Positions 60,795 through 64,000 of a stretch of DNA of 64,000 nucleotides are shown one piece after another (the first letter of the stretch is position 1; each line of letters opens with the position of its first letter). This DNA is from Micromonospora sp. MW-13 (GTDB taxonomy: Bacteria; Actinomycetota; Actinomycetes; Mycobacteriales; Micromonosporaceae). The stretch covers positions 28,790 through 92,789 of the forward strand of contig NZ_QKKX01000058.1 of assembly GCF_003434305.1 (NCBI RefSeq), in the 5' to 3' direction. Both the position numbers and the translations under genes were made by a program. The notes beneath the pieces were generated by a model. The model was not told the DNA's origin. It searched no databases and saw only the letters and a program-made list of their open reading frames with translations.

Positions 60795-61196
60795 ATGCGC
60801 GGAAAGATCATGTTTCTTGGCGGGCTGGCTGCGGGATTCGTCCTGGGCGCCCGTGCCGGCCGGGAGAAGTACGAGGAGCTCGTCGTCCGGGGCCGCAAGG
60901 TGCTCGACCACCCGACCGTCCAGGAGGCGGCCGGGGTCGCGCAGGCCCAGGCCAACCGGCTCTACAGCGAGGGCAAGGACAAGCTCAGCCAGTCCAAGCT
61001 GGGCGAGAAGCTGGGCACCAACGGCACCGGCACGCAGGGGCTGACCGCCGCCGACAAGCCGTTCGCCGGCACGCCGGCCACGGTCGGCGCCAAGGCGGGC
61101 AACAGCCCGTCCGGCACCGGCTCGACGGCGCCGACCCCGAGCACCGCTGCCCGCCCCAAGCCCTCGGGCACGGGGAGCAACGGCAGCACGCCCTGA
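60795..61196 (+). CDS. YtxH-like small protein
   Basis: A 133-residue protein. The N-terminal GKIMFLGGLAAGFVLGARAG is a membrane or amphipathic segment. An alanine- and glutamine-rich helix follows (TVQEAAGVAQAQANRLYSEG), then a long Gly/Thr/Ser/Pro-rich tail. YtxH-like proteins are small membrane-associated stress proteins of unknown role. AAGGAG precedes the ATG. Confidence 0.8.
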   Translation: MRGKIMFLGGLAAGFVLGARAGREKYEELVVRGRKVLDHPTVQEAAGVAQAQANRLYSEGKDKLSQSKLGEKLGTNGTGTQGLTAADKPFAGTPATVGAKAGNSPSGTGSTAPTPSTAARPKPSGTGSNGSTP

Positions 61197-61210
61197 CCGA
61201 CCGTACGACG

Positions 61211-61242
61211 ACGGGCCGGTCGCCTTCGGGTGACCGGCCCGT
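61211..61242 (+). terminator. Hairpin terminator after the YtxH-like gene
   Basis: Perfect 11-base arms ACGGGCCGGTC (61211-61221) and GACCGGCCCGT (61232-61242) flank a ten-base loop. It starts 15 bases after the stop codon. Confidence 0.82.
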
Positions 61243-61377
61243 CTGCTGTCGCGGGATGCGGGAGCACCGGCGGCCGGGCCCACCCCGGGCCGGGGGTGAC
61301 CTTCCACTCGCTACCGCCCCGGCGGGCCGCGGCCGGGCGGACGAGGAGGGAGGATCTGCGGGAGGGAGGTGGTCACG

Positions 61378-62562
61378 ATGACGTGTGTCGGCCCGGAGAA
61401 TCCGGACCAGGCGCGGCTGCTCCGATTGCTCCGTGACGACGGCCCCCGGTCCCGGGTCGAGCTGGGCGATGCGGTGGGCCTGTCCCGGACCCGGCTCGTC
61501 GCCGAGGTCGGCCGCCTGGTCGCCCAGGGGCTGGTGGAGACCGCCGGCCCGGCCGCGTCCCGGGGCGGCCGCCGCTCCTCGCTGCTGCGCGTCGCCGCCC
61601 GGGTCCGCTTCGCCGGCATCGCCGTCGGCCCCGCGCAGGTCGACGTCGCACTGACCGACGGCGAGCTCAACGTCCTGGCCCGGCGCCGGGAGCCGGTCGA
61701 CGTTCGGCTCGGGCCCGAGCCCACCCTCGCCCGGGCGCTGGAACTGCTCGGCAAGCTCCGCGCCGAGCTGGGGGTCGGCCCGCTGACCGGGGTGGGTGTG
61801 GCGCTGCCGGCCCCGGTCGCCTTCCGCGAGGGCGCGCCGGTCTCCCCGCCGGCCCTGCCCGGCTGGCACGGGTACGGCGTCCGCGACGCGCTCGCCGCCG
61901 AGCTGGGCTGCCCGGTGCTGGTCGACAACGACGCGAACGTGCTGGCCCTCGGCGAGCAGCACACCGGCACCGGTCGCGCCTTCGACGACTTCCTCTACCT
62001 CAAGCTGGGCACCGCCGTCGGCTGCGGCCTGGTGCTCGGCGGGACGCTGCACCGGGGCGCCACCAGCGGCGCGGGCGCCATCGGCCACCTGCGGCTGGCC
62101 GATGACGGGCCGCGCTGCGCGTGCGGCGAGAACGGCTGCCTGGAGGCGTACTGCTCGGACGACGCCCTGGTCCGGGAGGCGCTGGCGGCGGTCGGGGCCG
62201 GCCGCTCGGCGGCGCTGGCCGCCCGGTCGGCCGGGACCGGCACGCTCACCGTGGCCGACGTGGGGAAGGCGGCCGTGGCGGGGGACGCCGCCGCGCAGGC
62301 CCTGATCCGCGACGCCGCCCGCCGGCTCGGCCGTGTCCTGGTCGGGCTGGTCAACTTCGTCAACCCGGGAATCGTGATCATCGGCGGGGCGGCGTCGGGC
62401 GTCGGGCCGACCATGCTCGCGGAGATCCGCTCGGTGGTGTATCGCCGGTCGCCCCCGCTGGCCACCGGCAGCCTGCCGATCGTCCTGTCCGACCTGGACG
62501 ACTCCGCCGCCATGGTGGGCGCGGCCCGGCTGATCAGCGACAACGTCTTCGCCGCCCCGTGA
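61378..62562 (+). CDS. ROK-family transcriptional regulator/sugar kinase
   Basis: A 394-residue protein. The first 65 residues form a winged helix (LLRDDGPRSRVELGDAVGLS, RLVAQGLVETAG), marking the NagC/XylR-type regulator branch. The ROK domain follows: LVDNDANVLALGEQ, GTAVGCGLVLGGTLHRGATS, GAIGHL, and zinc-binding CACGENGCLEAYCSD. NPGIVIIGGAASGVGP closes it. ATG 61378 has GGGAGG 9 bases upstream. It probably controls sugar genes, perhaps the convergent isomerase. Confidence 0.92.
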   Translation: MTCVGPENPDQARLLRLLRDDGPRSRVELGDAVGLSRTRLVAEVGRLVAQGLVETAGPAASRGGRRSSLLRVAARVRFAGIAVGPAQVDVALTDGELNVLARRREPVDVRLGPEPTLARALELLGKLRAELGVGPLTGVGVALPAPVAFREGAPVSPPALPGWHGYGVRDALAAELGCPVLVDNDANVLALGEQHTGTGRAFDDFLYLKLGTAVGCGLVLGGTLHRGATSGAGAIGHLRLADDGPRCACGENGCLEAYCSDDALVREALAAVGAGRSAALAARSAGTGTLTVADVGKAAVAGDAAAQALIRDAARRLGRVLVGLVNFVNPGIVIIGGAASGVGPTMLAEIRSVVYRRSPPLATGSLPIVLSDLDDSAAMVGAARLISDNVFAAP

Positions 62563-62613
62563 CGCCACGCCGCGTCGGCCGGGCCCGCCGGGCCCGGCCG
62601 ACGCGCGGACGGC

Positions 62614-63624
62614 TCAGTCCCGGCTGCTGCTGAACGCCGCGTCGAACGCGGCGGTCGGGGCGTCGAAGGCCAGCCTGCGGACGAACTGGAGCGCCTCGGG
62701 TGCCCCGACGAGGCGGTCCATCCCGGCGTCCTCCCACTCGATGGAGAGGGGGCCGGCGTACCCGATGGCGTTGAGCGCGCGGAAGCAGTCCTCCCACGGC
62801 ACGTCGCCGTGGCCGGTGGAGACGAAGTCCCAGCCTCGGCGCAGATCCGCCCAGGGCAGGTGGGAGGCGAGCCGGCCGCGCCGGCCGTCGCCGGTGCGCA
62901 CCTTCGCGTCCTTGCAGTCGACGTGGTAGATCCGGTCGGCGAAGTCGAGGATGAAGTTCACCGGATCCAGCTCCTGCCAGACGAAGTGCGACGGGTCCCA
63001 GTTCAGCCCGAACGCGGGCCGGTGCCCGATCGCCTCCAGGGCCCGCTTGGTCGTCCAGTAGTCGTACGCGATCTCGCTGGGGTGGACCTCGTGGGCGAAC
63101 CGGACCCCCACCTCGTCGAAGACGTCGAGGATCGGGTTCCACCGGTCGGCGAAGTCCTGGTAGCCGCGCTCGATCATGGCCGGCGGCACCGGCGGGAACA
63201 TCGCCAGGGTGTGCCAGATCGACGAGCCGGTGAACCCGACGACGGTGTCCACGCCCAGCTTCGCCGCCGCCCGGGCGGTGTCCTTGATCTCCTCGGCGGC
63301 CCGCTGGCGGACCCCCTCGGGCTCGCCGTCGCCCCAGATCCGGGCGGGCACGATGTCCTGGTGCCGCTCGTCGATCGGGTGGTCGCAGACGGCCTGGCCG
63401 ACCAGGTGGTTGGAGATGGCGAAGACCTTCAGGTTGTGCTTCGCCAGGGTCTCCCGCTTCCGGTCGACGTACGAGTCGTCGGCGAGCGCCCTGTCGACCT
63501 CGAAGTGGTCCCCCCAGCAGGCGATCTCCAGCCCGTCGTAGCCCCACTCGGAGGCGAGCCGGCAGACCTCGTCGAACGGAAGATCGGCCCACTGGCCGGT
63601 GAAGAGCGTGATGGGTCGCGCCAT
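62614..63624 (-). CDS. Sugar phosphate isomerase/epimerase (xylose-isomerase-like TIM barrel)
   Basis: A 336-residue protein. TLFTGQWADLPFDEVCRLAS, WGYDGLEIACWGDHFEVDRA, GLNWDPSHFVWQELDPVNFI, YHVDCKDAKVRTGDG and PLSIEWEDAGMD supply the metal ligands (Glu, Asp, His, Glu) of the AP-endonuclease-2/xylose-isomerase fold. It interconverts sugars or inositol derivatives. It is convergent with the ROK gene, 51 bases apart. Confidence 0.92.
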   Translation of the reverse strand: MARPITLFTGQWADLPFDEVCRLASEWGYDGLEIACWGDHFEVDRALADDSYVDRKRETLAKHNLKVFAISNHLVGQAVCDHPIDERHQDIVPARIWGDGEPEGVRQRAAEEIKDTARAAAKLGVDTVVGFTGSSIWHTLAMFPPVPPAMIERGYQDFADRWNPILDVFDEVGVRFAHEVHPSEIAYDYWTTKRALEAIGHRPAFGLNWDPSHFVWQELDPVNFILDFADRIYHVDCKDAKVRTGDGRRGRLASHLPWADLRRGWDFVSTGHGDVPWEDCFRALNAIGYAGPLSIEWEDAGMDRLVGAPEALQFVRRLAFDAPTAAFDAAFSSSRD

Positions 63625-63926
63625 TGTCCTACTCCCCTAGGTGATGGGGGATTCCGCGTGCGGGACCGGGGCGAGGCGACCGGCCGGGCCGGTGCGTGGC
63701 GGACGTGGCGGGGCGCCGGTGGGCGCGAAGGAGCGCCTGGGCCCAGCGGGTTGCGCCTCCCGCCGGGTCACCGGCCACCGCGTACGGTCGCCGCCCCCAC
63801 TCTAGGGCCGCCCCGACCGGTAAGGAAGGGGCCCCGGCACAACGTCGACCGGAGCCCCTTCCTGCCCGGCGGCATCGCGGCGGGCGGGTGGCGGCGGCTA
63901 CCGCCGGCCGCCCCCGCCCACCGCGG
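63625..63926. other. Intergenic region with a hairpin
   Basis: About 300 bases upstream of the isomerase gene and downstream of the lectin gene. Arms AGGAAGGGGC (63823-63832) and GCCCCTTCCT (63854-63863) can form a terminator for the lectin transcript. No gene is seen. Confidence 0.6.
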
Positions 63927-64000
63927 TCACGGCAGGATCCACCTCTGGTTGGCGGCGCCCAGGCAGGTCCACAGGTGCACCGGAGTGCCGTCGGCGGAGC
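63927..64000 (-). CDS. Ricin-type beta-trefoil lectin domain protein, partial
   Basis: Only the last about 24 codons are in the window. They read SADGTPVHLWTCLGAANQRW ending ILP, the repeat signature (Q-x-W) of ricin B-type carbohydrate-binding domains. Such domains usually end secreted glycoside hydrolases. The main part lies beyond base 64000. Confidence 0.8.
   Translation of the reverse strand, partial: SADGTPVHLWTCLGAANQRWILP

Overview
The window is chromosomal DNA from a high-GC actinomycete, most likely a Micromonospora or another member of the Micromonosporaceae. The reasons are the very GC-rich codon use, the many GTG starts, a helix-turn-helix/DUF397 pair, two luciferase-like proteins of the F420-dependent type, a DivIVA-like protein, an ECF41 sigma factor (SigJ type), and a WhiJ-like regulator with tetratricopeptide-type repeats. 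This assignment is inferred from gene content; no rRNA gene is present.

Layout. 1-9.5 kb holds housekeeping and regulatory genes: a MalT-like regulator cut by the left edge, a zinc alcohol dehydrogenase, an enoyl-reductase-like protein, a MerR regulator fused to a DNA-clamp-like domain, an L,D-transpeptidase, a DivIVA-like pair, an XRE/DUF397 pair and a uridine-kinase-like protein. 9.9-20.4 kb holds a prolyl oligopeptidase, a site-2 protease with CBS domains, a sugar-lactone oxidase, a luciferase-like oxidoreductase, a NarL-type two-component system and an acyl-CoA-dehydrogenase-like flavoprotein. 20.6-25.6 kb is a compact leftward three-gene operon (PD-(D/E)XK-like nuclease, winged-helix protein, twin ATPase with a HerA-like motor) that looks like a DNA-processing or defence module. 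25.7-29.3 kb holds small proteins, a YefM-YoeB toxin-antitoxin pair with its operator, and a regulator gene broken by a 25-bp tandem duplication.

29.4-50.1 kb is one catabolic regulon. Eighteen leftward genes, mostly overlapping by 4 or 11 bases, encode a branched-chain-type ABC importer (LivHMGF plus a lipoprotein binding protein), an IclR regulator, an AMP-forming acyl-CoA ligase, a CoA transferase, four acyl-CoA dehydrogenases, an enoyl-CoA hydratase, two SDRs, a VOC protein, a thiolase, and a protein joining a 3-hydroxyisobutyrate-dehydrogenase-like domain to a second thiolase. Two rightward genes (luciferase-like oxidoreductase and double-hotdog dehydratase) share a divergent control region with GTTC/GAAC palindromes. 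Together they should import a carboxylic acid, activate it to a CoA ester and degrade it by beta-oxidation-like steps; the substrate cannot be read from the sequence.

50.1-53.9 kb holds an ECF41 sigma factor, an NDH-2-like oxidoreductase and an LPXTG surface protein with a strong terminator. 54.0-57.8 kb is a roughly 3.7-kb mobile island in the 3' end of a tRNA-Met gene. It is bounded by a perfect 48-bp direct repeat and carries a decayed tyrosine integrase, an SRA-domain/PD-(D/E)XK protein resembling type IV restriction enzymes, and a convergent Beta-family/sce7726-family pair. 57.8-64 kb holds a truncated FAD oxidoreductase, an MMPL transporter, tRNA-Asn, a YtxH-like protein, a ROK protein, a sugar phosphate isomerase/epimerase and the end of a ricin-type lectin protein.
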